This document shows, one piece after another, positions 38,601 to 48,600 of a stretch of DNA of 64,000 bases. This stretch comes from Antennarius striatus (Eukaryota; Chordata; Actinopteri; Lophiiformes; Antennariidae): NCBI RefSeq assembly GCF_040054535.1, contig NC_090789.1, positions 6,914,197-6,978,196 on the forward strand, given 5' to 3'. The number at the start of each line of letters is the position of its first letter. Positions within the stretch are counted from its first letter, which is position 1. Below the pieces are notes generated by a model. The model searched no databases and was not told the DNA's origin. It saw nothing but the letters and a program-made list of their open reading frames with translations. The position numbers and the translations under genes were made by a program.

Positions 38601-41033
38601 ACCACTGTCATTCATATCTGTCATGGCGATACGACACTGGAGCCAAAAGGCTATCTCAGCTTTGCATAATAACTGGAAACAGCTACACACACATTCTACA
38701 GTTCAGTTCCAACTAGATAGACGTGTTAATTAGTGAACTTCACAATCTTTAGCGATCAGATTTTGATTCATTTTGATCCTGCAAGCTATCTTTAAGTCTT
38801 GGTTTATGGACAGGGTTACATACCAGGAGTCACCTGAAGGCCCTGGAATTCCTGCAGATAATATATCAAGACAGCCTAAGGTACATGGTTTTGGATACAT
38901 GCCACAGACAAGATGTCCAACTTTAATCCTCCTTACGATAAGCTTTAGAGAAAATTAAAAAATTTAAAAAAATCAATAAAAGAATGTAGATAACTCAAAA
39001 GGTAAAAAAAGTAATTGATAACGTGTTTAAAACTGGCATGAAAAAATTGGACAGAAGATATTTGCTGTACAGCAATGTGTTTGTTTGTTTGTGTGTGTGC
39101 ATTTGTGTGTGCAAGTGCAGTAGACTAAAACAGTAGACTATCTGACAGTTATCTACATCAAGATGAACTTGAAACAGACACAATGAGTTGGAGCCTCACT
39201 TTGCATCTCAGTCAGACCACAGCATGAACAACACACTGATTGAATACAAATAAGGGTACACTTATGACCTTATCTGAGGAGAAAAGAGGAACAAACTGGA
39301 CATCAATCGACCAACTTCCATTAAAACCAAACCGGAATGTCACGTTTCCCGTTTATCTGCCTGCATTCCACCCAGACGCCTACGGTGTGCAATCCACACT
39401 TTATCAAACAGCAATCCACGCTGCTGCGTCGACAGATAGGTTCATAACTCCTTGATTCCTGGGCTGAACTCCATCCATCCTCACCTCAGCTGCTTCAAAC
39501 ACAAGCACAGTTTGTGGATCATTGCATTAGATGTGCCCAGTGAACATACAAACAGATGGGAGCACACACTCAGGCCATACACGGGCGAAGTTTTACCCAC
39601 TAGATATTAACGCATCCATCATGGTGATTGCATGCAGAGCTAAAAGATCTTTAACACCTTTTCAGACACAGCATGAAGAGCCTGAACCTCACTGATGCAA
39701 ACTGGGTTTTTTTTTTAAACTCTCAGTGTCAGCCTGGCAGCACTTTGAAAACCCAGCAGAAGACAGACAAGAGCAGGCCTGTGTGTGGGCAAGGAGGTAT
39801 GTGTATTCTAGCGAGAGAGCAAGAGGGACATCACCTCGCCAACTGCTCTTGACTTAATAGGAATATTGCAACATGAACTGTGCCAGGAAATTGGCCAACT
39901 GGCCGGTTTCCTGTCTTGTTGAGTGTGAGCCAATCACGTGCGGATGAAGCTCAGGTTCATACAGTATAATCGTGTCTTTGCAAGCAGCAACTAGAGATCA
40001 ATTCGTGGCCTCCCACACGGCCTGAGGCTGAAACCGGGAACAGAAAGTCAGCAGATAAGATATAAATAAGATTTAGAACCAAAAAAACCCATCATATACT
40101 CTGAGATGTCGTGTCTGCATCACAAGGTTTACACATATTAGATTAATGTAAACTCACTGTAAGCAGTTGGAGTAACTGGACAAGGTTATTCATGAGCGTC
40201 CCAGAGGACACAGTGAATTCAATTTCTTATTGTGAGCCGACAGCAAGTGGTTTCTCTCCTTAGTTCCACCCTTTCCACAGCTGATAGAGTGCAAATAGGA
40301 GACATAACCAGCTGCAGTTTTGTGGTATGAGCCTGCACATATCCATAACACATGTCCTGGAGAGCGAGGCAGTGGGCTTCTATGCTGGTTTAGAATCCTG
40401 CACGGTCACGGCTGAGGCTTTTAATGCTTTAGAGACCCATCCTCCAGGCCCTGGCCGGCTCCTTTGAGCACAGGCTGCTTCTGCTCATCAAATTTCAACG
40501 CTTCTGTGACTGATTATTCTGCTTCGACACTAAGGTCATCATGTATATGCAGCATGTGCATCATTCAGCACTGATCTTGTGGTTTGACTGTATTAATGTT
40601 CAGTGGCATCATCATAACATTCCAGCAGAAGCTTGATCATCACAAGCTCCTTCTGAGGTGCTGACATGAAGCACATTTTAAAGCCTGTTTTATCACCTTA
40701 TTAGAAGTAATAAAAAGCAACAGTTTGCATGGATTGGTTATGCTAAGGTCTGCACTGGATTCTGTTGATGGTCGTTTACATGCATACCTTGATCAGACTG
40801 CTACGACGGGGAATCGCTTGAGAGGCTGCGTCCGAACCCGCGTTCTCCCGCGTCGGGGACTCACAGCTGGATTGGTTTTGCACCCTCCTGGCGCTCCCTG
40901 ACCCGCTGCATTTACCGTTTGACAGCGGGTCCCCCCGGTGCATCTCCACACTCACTTCGGCTCCTGACGACGCTTTCCAGCCAGTAACAGATGGACCGAC
41001 GGCGTTCTTCTTCTTCTCACCAAATTCAGCCAT
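21094..41033 (-). CDS. plcl2: Inactive phospholipase C-like protein 2
   Basis: PLCL2 (PRIP-2) is a cytosolic inositol-phosphate-binding scaffold related to PLC-delta but without lipase activity. It binds PP1/PP2A and GABA-A receptor machinery. Minus-strand coding exons, 5' to 3': 41033-40788, 31448-31347, 31180-31031, 30907-30747, 30207-29739, 29659-28436, 27795-27546, 27427-27141, 26296-26093, 24538-24463, 21547-21438, 21267-21094. They total 3453 bases, in phase throughout: 1150 residues (human 1127). Visible parts: IPRRSSLIK at the end of exon 1; PP1-docking KKTVSF (92-97, Thr94); PH domain about 117-228; EF-hand region about 230-380; X box about 427-571 with SSHNTYLI (His442, first catalytic His kept); acidic X-Y linker; Y box about 638-755; C2 about 785-905; helical tail. 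Thr487, in CTGH, stands where active PLC-delta1 has its second catalytic His (His356), while the Glu/Asp of CVEVD (472, 474) are kept. Synteny and the exon-1 motif favour PLCL2 over PLCL1. Intron 1 is about 9.3 kb. Confidence 0.97.
22373..22756. repeat. Opposed (CA)n and (TG)n arrays, 240 bp apart
   Basis: A pure CA array (22373-22434, about 31 units) and a pure TG array (22673-22747, about 37 units) are reverse complements of each other. The TG array turns directly into ACACACACA at its end, which makes a local palindrome. Both lie in plcl2 intron 10. The open frames running through them are repeat artefacts. Confidence 0.95.
24209..24280. repeat. (AAAGG)n pentanucleotide array
   Basis: About 14 perfect copies of GGAAA/AAAGG form a purine-only tract in plcl2 intron 10. 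Confidence 0.95.
24463..24538 (-). CDS. plcl2: plcl2 coding exon 10 (76 bases)
   Basis: This small exon is easy to miss because it has no long open frame of its own. On the minus strand CTTCCAG precedes it and GTATGT follows it. It translates as [18 protein letters not shown] then ILHVQTI, plus one base. That aligns with the human stretch starting MIQSLKALIENADAVYEK, the helix between the C2 domain and the C-terminal tail. Its length (25 codons + 1) exactly bridges exon 9, which ends in phase 0, and exon 11, which starts with two bases completing an Ala codon. It is more diverged from human than the flanking exons. Confidence 0.9.
24797..25029. repeat. CA microsatellites in plcl2 intron 9
   Basis: There are two CA arrays: an interrupted one around 24800-24833 and a pure one at 24986-25029. 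A further impure TG run lies at 25863-25900 and a CA run at 26465-26498, both in the introns flanking exon 9. Confidence 0.9.
28070..28405 (-). repeat. Dispersed repeat in plcl2 intron 6
   Basis: Phrases such as GTGAGGCTGCAGACTGCGACC and CCACTAGATCCCTCTAAATC, with CTACACGCTGGA at the right edge, are typical of a non-autonomous repeat common in teleost introns and UTRs. Family membership is from memory. The right edge lies about 30 bases from the exon 6 donor (exon low end 28436). An 85-codon open frame inside it is not a gene. Confidence 0.45.
31449..40787 (-). other. plcl2 intron 1 (about 9.3 kb), no recognised gene
   Basis: This is the longest intron in the window. I found no exon of a known family on either strand. 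Contents: a TG microsatellite (32543-32601), a poly-C run near 33900, a poly-T run near 34634, and a short TG run near 37792. A CCAATCACGTG phrase around 39931-39941 could be an enhancer E-box. The open frames at 35462-35818 (-) and 35604-35855 (+) overlap each other and match no family I know. Confidence 0.6.
32543..32601. repeat. (TG)n microsatellite
   Basis: A nearly pure TG array with one TTTG interruption, inside plcl2 intron 1. Confidence 0.95.
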
Positions 41034-41350
41034 GGTGACACTTGTGATTCCTCAGTTCTGTTGGAAGCAGCTGCGCCCCGAACGCAACAGCGCTGCCCGC
41101 GGACAGGGACGGGCCATCGAACCGTGCGTCAGGGAGCAGACGAACCTGAACTTCTCTCTTCTGGTGTCTCACACATACACTCACACCGAAGGAGTTGGGG
41201 GGGGGGTGGATGGGGCTGAACGACACACCTCCCGACCCTCCGCGATTATTTCCTTAAGACAGCTGGTTGGTTGTGCGCTTGCGTTCAGGAAACAGACGTT
41301 CGGAGCGCGTCGTCTTCATCCCCCCCTCCCCACCCGGCCGTCACAGCATC
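40788..41350 (-). promoter_or_regulatory. plcl2: CpG-rich plcl2 first exon and promoter
   Basis: CpG density is high from the exon 1 donor (40788) through the start codon at 41033 and on to about 41340. It drops sharply to AT-rich sequence afterwards. This marks the 5' end of the minus-strand gene. A G8 run with a GGTGG flank lies at about 41198-41210. No unambiguous TATA box is seen. Confidence 0.6.
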
Positions 41351-43184
41351 TTAAAATCTTCACACTGTGACACACAGTCGATCATCATAGTGGGATTTTT
41401 TTACACGTAAACCTGCTGTGGGTTCATATTTTATGCGTGCAAGTAAAGAAAATCACATCTGTCGCGCTTACCTGTGTGGTGGAGTTTTTGTGTTACCAGA
41501 TCGGGAAATATTTTGACAGCTCGATCATATTTATGAGTGTGTGTGTTGTTGTTTTTTACCTCTTAGAATTGCAAATGGGTTTATTTAAGCTTTCATTCTG
41601 GACTCAATGGTAAACCTTGATGTTTAAAACCTTCATTCATCACTTCTTAAGATTATAATAACCAACATGTCAAACTCAAAGGATTTCCATATGTGGATAA
41701 AGATTTTAATTTGATGAATCTCGAAGCTGACCTACAGAAATCATAAAAAACCCCATTTAAAAACCTTTCATTTAATGACTTTTTAAAAAATTAATTACTT
41801 TAGATTGTAAATTAAACCATTATTAATTACTCTCGCACATGACTGTAGACAGGCTGAAACACACTGAACATATTTTTAACTGTTCACATGATAGTCAATA
41901 CCTCAATGAATGAAACATTTCTATAACTTCTGTGTTCAGATTTGATCACTGGACATAATGTATGTATGTATTTACAGATTTAATGACTTATAAGTGTAGA
42001 CGTCCTTATGTTTTGGTGAAATTAATTATTCCCAGGACATCTGTGCAGTTTAGAATTTTGCTTGAATTGAAGTCATGGCACTTTAGAAGCCACCCCTAAT
42101 CACCCACTGAAATGAATCATGAAATGTCTCTCTAAAATTTGATTGAAACCAAGGTGATGGCTTTTGCTCAAGTACTCAGGGTCACATCTGTGGAATTCAT
42201 TGCTCATGGGTAGATGCCAAGATGCCGTTGTCAAGGGTAAATACCCGACAGAAAGGTGAATCCAGACGTGGTGTCAACATTTCCGGAGCTGCTGTGATTT
42301 ACAGACAAATGGAACATTCTCTAAATGACTGAAATTATTTTTCTTGTTGACAATTTTATTAATGTATTCACAAATCAAGGTCAAGGCAATATATACTGAC
42401 ACAAAAGCAATGCAATGTGCGATTAATTTTTTTATTTAATTTCCTTCTTAAAAGACAGCAGCTACTTATATACAGTTTGTCACTGTAGGAAGGAAGTGCT
42501 GCTACTGTATTTCTTTTTCAAGTTAACAGTAAAATAATCCAATGACCTCGACGAGAGCTCTGCATCGATGCACCCTTGCCCCTAAAACTAAAGTCAAATT
42601 TATGAAATGAATTACTGAGTAGGGGTGTCACAGTCTTGGGAAGTCTTGGAGGACATTTCTGTATTTTATTCTTCTTGGTAGTCATGGGTCAGCTTTAAGC
42701 TAAAGAAAAATGACTATCTTGTTCTTCAAGAACCTCTTTCTAGAGGATGTTTGGCCTAATGCATCTAATAGACGCATTAGAATCATGCTTTTTTAAAGAA
42801 TGGGACTAAACTCTAAGGATTCCCTTCACCAAAAGCATGGCTGAATGGCATCCATTAATGAAAAGACTGATGATCTGTGCAACCATGTTGCCTTGAATGT
42901 AGGGAATCACATTTGTCTTGCACTGATTCTCAGCATTTTATAATTAAGTCATCAGTCTGCTTCTTGGGACAGAAAATCATTATCATATACCCGGCTGGAC
43001 CTCTATTAATGGTTATGAGACAGGTATTTGGCTGTCTTAAACAGATGGGTGGTGTGTTGTCACACTCACAAACCACTCTTTCTCTTGCTGATGATTTGGT
43101 GTAACTGTCACGTGAAAATGTCAAGATATTTTGGTAATATTGGCATCAGTAAACCTTAAGACCACTTTTTCCATAACTTGTACT

Positions 43185-43235
43185 CCAATGCAATTTCCTC
43201 CGGGATTAATAAAGTATCTATCTATCTATCTATCT
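43185..43235 (+). mobile_element. 3' tail of a fish LINE with (ATCT)n end
   Basis: TTTCCTCCGGGATTAATAAA followed by GTATCTATCTATCTATCTATCT has the form of a LINE 3' terminus common in teleosts. The upstream body is not recognisable, so this is a short, probably 5'-truncated insertion. Confidence 0.6.
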
Positions 43236-43468
43236 AATAGTAGGTTTTAATACTGACAGAAGCCAACTCATCAACAGCAACAACAAAATCCAGAAAAACA
43301 CTTTACAGAAAAGTGATGGAGCGAGTTGTATTTCATCTCCTACTAATCATCGAGATATCTGGCTGCCACTTATACCACTAAATTTAAAACCTCCAGACTC
43401 TTCCTGGAGCAAAGACACTGGTCACTGTGGATTCCACTAAAACATTTCAGTAGACCAGATTGACTATG

Positions 43469-43482
43469 CTGCCATCTAGTGT
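43469..43482 (-). promoter_or_regulatory. CTCF-like motif, reverse orientation
   Basis: On the minus strand ACACTAGATGGCAG fits the CTCF core CCASYAGRKGGCRS at 13 of 14 positions. It lies upstream of plcl2 and faces the forward motif at 18857 across the whole gene. Confidence 0.4.
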
Positions 43483-43979
43483 TACTCTTTCAAACACACT
43501 GCTGAGTGTGTGCTGAGTGTGAGCTGACAACTACAACAATAAACAAGGCAATCATTTATAATATAAGGTTCATCTCTGATTATGTAAACAGCTATGCATC
43601 TGAAAATGTGTCATTACAACTATCAGTTTGGAGAAACCAGTGAAGAAACCGCACCTCCTGTGAAGGAGGATCCAGACAAACTACAGAACAAAGGCAGGAA
43701 CTACTGTATACCCCAGTGGAAGCCAACAGGGGGGAAGATGAGGTCCCCAGCTGGATAAATTCAAGGTTGAAGAAAAACAGCAATGGACAAATGTTGACAA
43801 GTAGAGGACAAATGGTCCCTTTGAATAGGCAGTTTGAGATGACATTGACAAGGATTTTCTTCAGTATTATAGCTAAGACAATGGTGTACCAGGGTGCTAA
43901 GAGCACACTGGCCTGTTCACTCAGCTCCTCAGAGAGGCAAAGGAAAATAAGTGTGATCTGGCGGTGTTGTGGTTACAGT

Positions 43980-44234
43980 TAAAATTAAGTTAAAATTCAG
44001 CTTAAATTTAGGATTCAGTTGTAGACATAATTTATAAATAGCTGCAACTCCTCCTCCTCGGCCTGAGTCCCGAGGGATCTGATAATTTAGGTGACTAGGA
44101 AGAGTAGCTTCCTTTAGGGACACATACTCATCCTGACATAGCCAGGTTTCCGTTAAACAGAATAAAATTATACGACAATCTAATATTATGTAATTGATCA
44201 AAATAGCTTTGACAGAAATAGATCTAATATTCAG
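43980..44234 (-). pseudogene. LINE endonuclease-domain fragment
   Basis: The minus-strand frame reads LNIRSISVKAILIN near its start, then LFCLTETWL, SLKEATLPSH and IPRDSGRGGGVAAI. This pattern (LTETW, then P-R-GRGGG) is typical of the apurinic-type endonuclease domain of teleost LINE retrotransposons. The domain is partial, and no reverse transcriptase follows in frame. It is a dead, truncated copy. Confidence 0.75.
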
Positions 44235-44326
44235 AACAATTTTTATTTTCTTGTGCTTTGAAACCTTTGGAGTGCAAGCTTGCAAAATGCGTTTTCTCCA
44301 CTGGGTGGCTGGATTCAGCCTTAGTG

Positions 44327-44461
44327 AGGGGCTCAGACATCTGGGAGAGGCTCAAGGTAGAGCTGCTGCTCGTCCGCATTGAGCAGAGGCAGCTGAGATG
44401 GTTCATGCATTTTGGTCAGGATGCCTCCTGGACACCTTGCCAGAGATATATCCCAGACATG
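44327..44461 (+). pseudogene. LINE reverse-transcriptase C-terminal fragment
   Basis: The + frame reads RGSDIWERLKVELLLVRIEQ then RQLRWFMHFGQD. It matches the end of a LINE ORF2 of the type RSSD-RRELGVEPLLL-IERSQLRW-GH-RM common in fish. The downstream basic RPRGRPR-type tail is lost. It lies only about 90 bases from the oppositely oriented endonuclease fragment and so comes from a different insertion or a rearranged one. Confidence 0.7.
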
Positions 44462-44787
44462 GCCATATGGAAAGGACATAATGAATCAGCATCTGACCCA
44501 TCAATTGGAACAAATAATTGTCACACCCTTGAGCCCATTAACCATGCCCAGGATGACGTCTTGGAGGGCCACCATTATTATCTGAAGGGTAGGTGCTGCT
44601 CATGAACACAGATGTTATTCCCAGGAATGAACAGGAGTGGGGAGTGCTGTGTCCACATGTCTCACATATTCAAGAAGGGGGGGGAATGAATGAAAAGATG
44701 CATTTTTTGCTCTCTCTCATTTTCAGGTTACAAATGACCCCCTCAGTCAAGCTGCATATTTGTGAAAAATAAAGATAGTTGTTTTTA

Positions 44788-44868
<81 letters not shown>

Positions 44869-44882
44869 CACACGCACACACA
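44788..44882. repeat. Compound (CT)n(CA)n(CGCA)n(CA)n microsatellite
   Basis: About eight CT units, then CA units, five to six CGCA units, and CA again with one further CGCA. The CGCA core is an alternating purine-pyrimidine tract. Confidence 0.95.
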
Positions 44883-45536
44883 GGTTAATGCGTGTTACAA
44901 TTAGGTTACAATGGAAAATACAATAACATTGACAAGTATCACTATTTCAACATTTCAGAATGCAAGATTTTGTACTGTAATGGCAGGGAGATTAAATATG
45001 TGATTTCAAAGGATGTCAAAGTGACATTTAGGGCTATGAAGGTGCTCAGAGGGAGTGTTTACAATTACGGTAATTTCCGGACTATTGTGCCCAAATGAAT
45101 GGAAGCCGTATCCACCGTACCCCTTTTGGCTGTGCTACAACTTGAAAAATAAAACAAAAACAAAAGTTGAACAAAATATTGAGGAAAACACAAGGGTTAA
45201 AATCACTTTTAATGAAACTTAATATATATATATAACCATCAGCAGGAACATTTCTTATTTGCACTGCATTAAAAGAAGAGAGGAAGTGGAACAAGTGGCT
45301 TTCACTGCAAGGTGATTTAGTGTTGAAGAATGAATTAAACAAAATATCTCAAAAGACTCATTAGAGTTGTGTGGTTGGTTCAAGGTCTGATTAACATTTT
45401 TCATAAAAACTGAAGACTTTTAGACAACAAAGTACCTTGCATAACTTTCTATGAAGTTCTTTGGACCTTTTTTTGCGTCCTAGAGGTCAGCAAAACGTTA
45501 ATCCATAAAAGAAACTTTGAAGAATGCCTTTGAAAA

Positions 45537-45683
45537 TCCAATGATTTGATTGGACGTGAACGCATCATAGGGCTGGGCGTGTTTTAGCGCGTTGCGAGGT
45601 GTCCGTCGTCCAGCAGGAGGAACACGACTAACAGTTAACTCCGAGTGTTCTTGACCAACTTGATAGTTTTAATTATTTTAGAA
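45537..45683 (+). promoter_or_regulatory. dazl: Putative dazl promoter and 5' UTR
   Basis: Two CCAAT boxes in inverted orientation, TCCAAT-GATTTG-ATTGGA, lie at 45537-45554. A GC-box-like GGGCTGGGCGTG lies near 45572-45583, and CpG-rich sequence (GCGCGTTGCGAGG, TCCGTCG) leads into the 5' UTR. They sit 100-150 bases upstream of the start codon, which suits a TATA-less germline promoter. NF-Y and Sp1 binding are inferred from the motifs. Confidence 0.5.
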
Positions 45684-48600
45684 ATGGTAGGTATCCGTAA
45701 TTTTTTGTTAAAATAATATCCAAAAACGTCGTTTGTAATTAACAGTATTTGACCTTTTAATCAGTCCTCTAACTAGGCTATCGCTACAGGTTGCTAGTGC
45801 AGGTAGCTAGCTAATTGGCGAGCTTCGCCCAAAAAAGGCGCTCTTAGACACGTAACGCCGTGATTTTAATATTAGCTATTTTGTCGATCAACTTTATGAT
45901 GTCTTGACTCGCCGTTCACGTTTTTTTAATCTGTGTAGATGTTTAACTGTTCAAATTCCAGTAATTTGAAATACGTTCACTCCACGTTTTAGTCATTATT
46001 CCAGGTGATGTTGGCGCGCCATTGCTAACCTCAGCTATGACCTCATTGCTAACCTCAGCTATGACCTCATTGCTAACCTCAGCTATGACCTCATTGCTAA
46101 CCTCAGCTATTTTAAGCAGATAAATATGACGTCAGCGAATCTAATCACACTTATCAATAATGAAGTTTGCATTAGGGGTAGGTGTTGCAGTGTTTGCTTT
46201 ACATCGCTCAACTTTTTGGGTTGTTTATCAGATGCCACATGGTTAGCATTAGATAGCTTAATATTGTGGATGACTGCACCTGACCATTGTCTATTCAATT
46301 GAGTGTTGGTCTTGTGAAAAAGGAAAAAAAAAACACTACAGGGAGCATTTTGCAATTATTGTAAGATAATTTTAAAGTCGAATTGTTAGATTTGCTCAAT
46401 ACTGTAATCCCAATTGTTTTACTTGAAGGATCACAACAAGCCCAGGATTAACAACGTTCTGTCATTGAAGCTGTCCAATGGCTTTGTTCTCCCCGAGGGT
46501 AAACTGACCCCCAACGCCGTCTTTGTTGGTGGCATTGACATGAAGGTAAAATCAAAAATATATTGATCATATTTATATCAACTGGATTAAGTATATTATT
46601 TATATTTTGTAATATTTTAATATCAAACATGTAATTGATCATTTTAGGTAATCTGAATAAGGATTGATCATATGGGAAAATTAGTGAATTCAGGATTGCA
46701 ATTGGATCTTCATTCAAATGCACAGATCAAAATTGCTGAGTCATGGGTGAAAATGCACACAAACGCTTCAAATGTGCAAATGTGTTATTTACTGCTTTTT
46801 GCATGACAGTGAATGTTGGCATGTATAACTGATAAAAATAAAATTCCTACCTAGTTGTAATACAAAGTAAGCTGGATGTCAAACATCAGTTGCCTTAAAT
46901 GGCATGATAGAACCTAAATCCAGTCAGAGATGGTGATCAATGAAAAGGAACGTAAGTTGTTAACTGTACGTTCCAGTAATGTGTGACCATACTGTATGTA
47001 CATCCATAACTTCTATTACCGTATCTTATAAAAACCCCAAATTCATTAATTATAAACATAACACTGTAAAATGATAACATTAATTTCAAATAAATACAAC
47101 GTCTTAACACAAGGGTAACGCGATGAACTGGGAAGAGACAAGGCACATTCACGCTGTCTTGTGCGCCATGTGAACAATGGACGCAGTGTCAAACGTAAGA
47201 CCGTTTGAACGTCTCGTACTATGGAGAGCGCGCTAAACTCAAAAATTCACTCGCAAAAATTTTTTTTACAAAATTATTTTACAGTAAAAACGTAAAACGA
47301 ATGAACGTAAGTAGAGGAGCATCTGTACTTACGAAGATTATGTTGTGATCTATCTAAACTCAATACAGTAATTAGATAGTGACAGCATGTCTCACCATTA
47401 TTGTGACATTATACTCAAACATAGTAATAATACGTATTTATGTTATTATTAAATTATTATTTATGTTGATTGTTTATGTTCATGTTTACACTGTTTATGT
47501 TAAATATTGTTAACTAGGTTTTGAACTAACTAGGTATTAAACTCACTAGGTTTTGAACAAACTAGGTGTTAAACTAACCAAGTTTTTAAACTAATGAGGT
47601 TTTTAAACAAACTAGTTTTGAATTAACTACATTTTTAAACTAACTAGGTTTTGAACTAACTAACTCACCAGGTTTTGAACAAACTAGGTTCTAAACTAAC
47701 TAGGTTTTGAATAAAGTTTTAAACTAACCCGTGTCTCCAACTCTGAACTTTGCACAAATTCAGTAGAATGACCCATACATAGAAATTTGTTTAGTTTTCA
47801 TAAAATCAAAAGTGGTTGGATTTATTAGTAATAAATACAAATAGTGTACTTGTTAATCAACCTTTATTACCTTTTTCAGGTATTTTTCAGGCTTATGCAT
47901 TTCTTTGTTTTTGCTGCTCTGTTGATGTTAACACAAGGCTTGGGAAGTCTGTATACATACTATATTCCTTCATCTGGGAGCCTGGCTCAGAAAAAACAGT
48001 AGACTGCTGTTATGTTTAAGACAGGTGGAGATTTAAGGATAAAACTTAACTTTAACGCTTAGGGACATTGAAAAATTGCCTTTTTTATTTTAGAACCAAA
48101 CCTTGTTCATCCAGTAATCTCAGGGTGTAGCACATCGCTCTGTTTGCAAACAATACTTCCTCTTGAGTGCACTTGTTATAAAAGCATTTTTAATTCTAAG
48201 GAACCGTGGCAATGAAGTTAAATCTGTATTTGTAGAGAGCATTTTGTGTAACATCCAAAAAGCTAAATTCATCATATTTGTCAGGTCCCTGATGGTGAAA
48301 ATGTTGAAAGACTACGTTTAGATCTACTTGAACATACAACTCATGTTGGAGTGGAGATGCTAAGTCTGTCGGCTAATATCCATTCATAAATTAATTTCAA
48401 TTTTCAGGTGGATGAAAACGAAATGCGTGACTACTTTGCCAGATATGGGACTATTAGGGAAGTAAAAATTATCACATACCGTGGAGGGATCTGCAAAGGG
48501 TGAGTTTCACTCACTCATTTTTACAGTATAAGTATTTTTAATTGTCTTTCTTTGCGGAGTTTGTGCGTTCTCCCCATGTCTGCGTGGATTCTGTCTGGGT

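Larger units (their letters stand above)
41351..45530. other. plcl2-dazl intergenic region with decayed repeats
   Basis: The two genes are transcribed away from each other, so this 4.2 kb is shared upstream sequence. 41351-43180 is AT-rich with nothing I can assign. 43185-44882 is a nest of transposon remnants and microsatellites listed separately. 45060-45110 resembles a fragment of a repeat carrying the phrase TTTCCGGACTAT. No intact gene is visible. Confidence 0.6.

Noticed and set aside
43716-43982. 88-codon + strand frame near the LINE remnants
   Set aside because: It overlaps the opposite-strand LINE endonuclease remnant at its end, matches no family, and lies in decayed repeat sequence.
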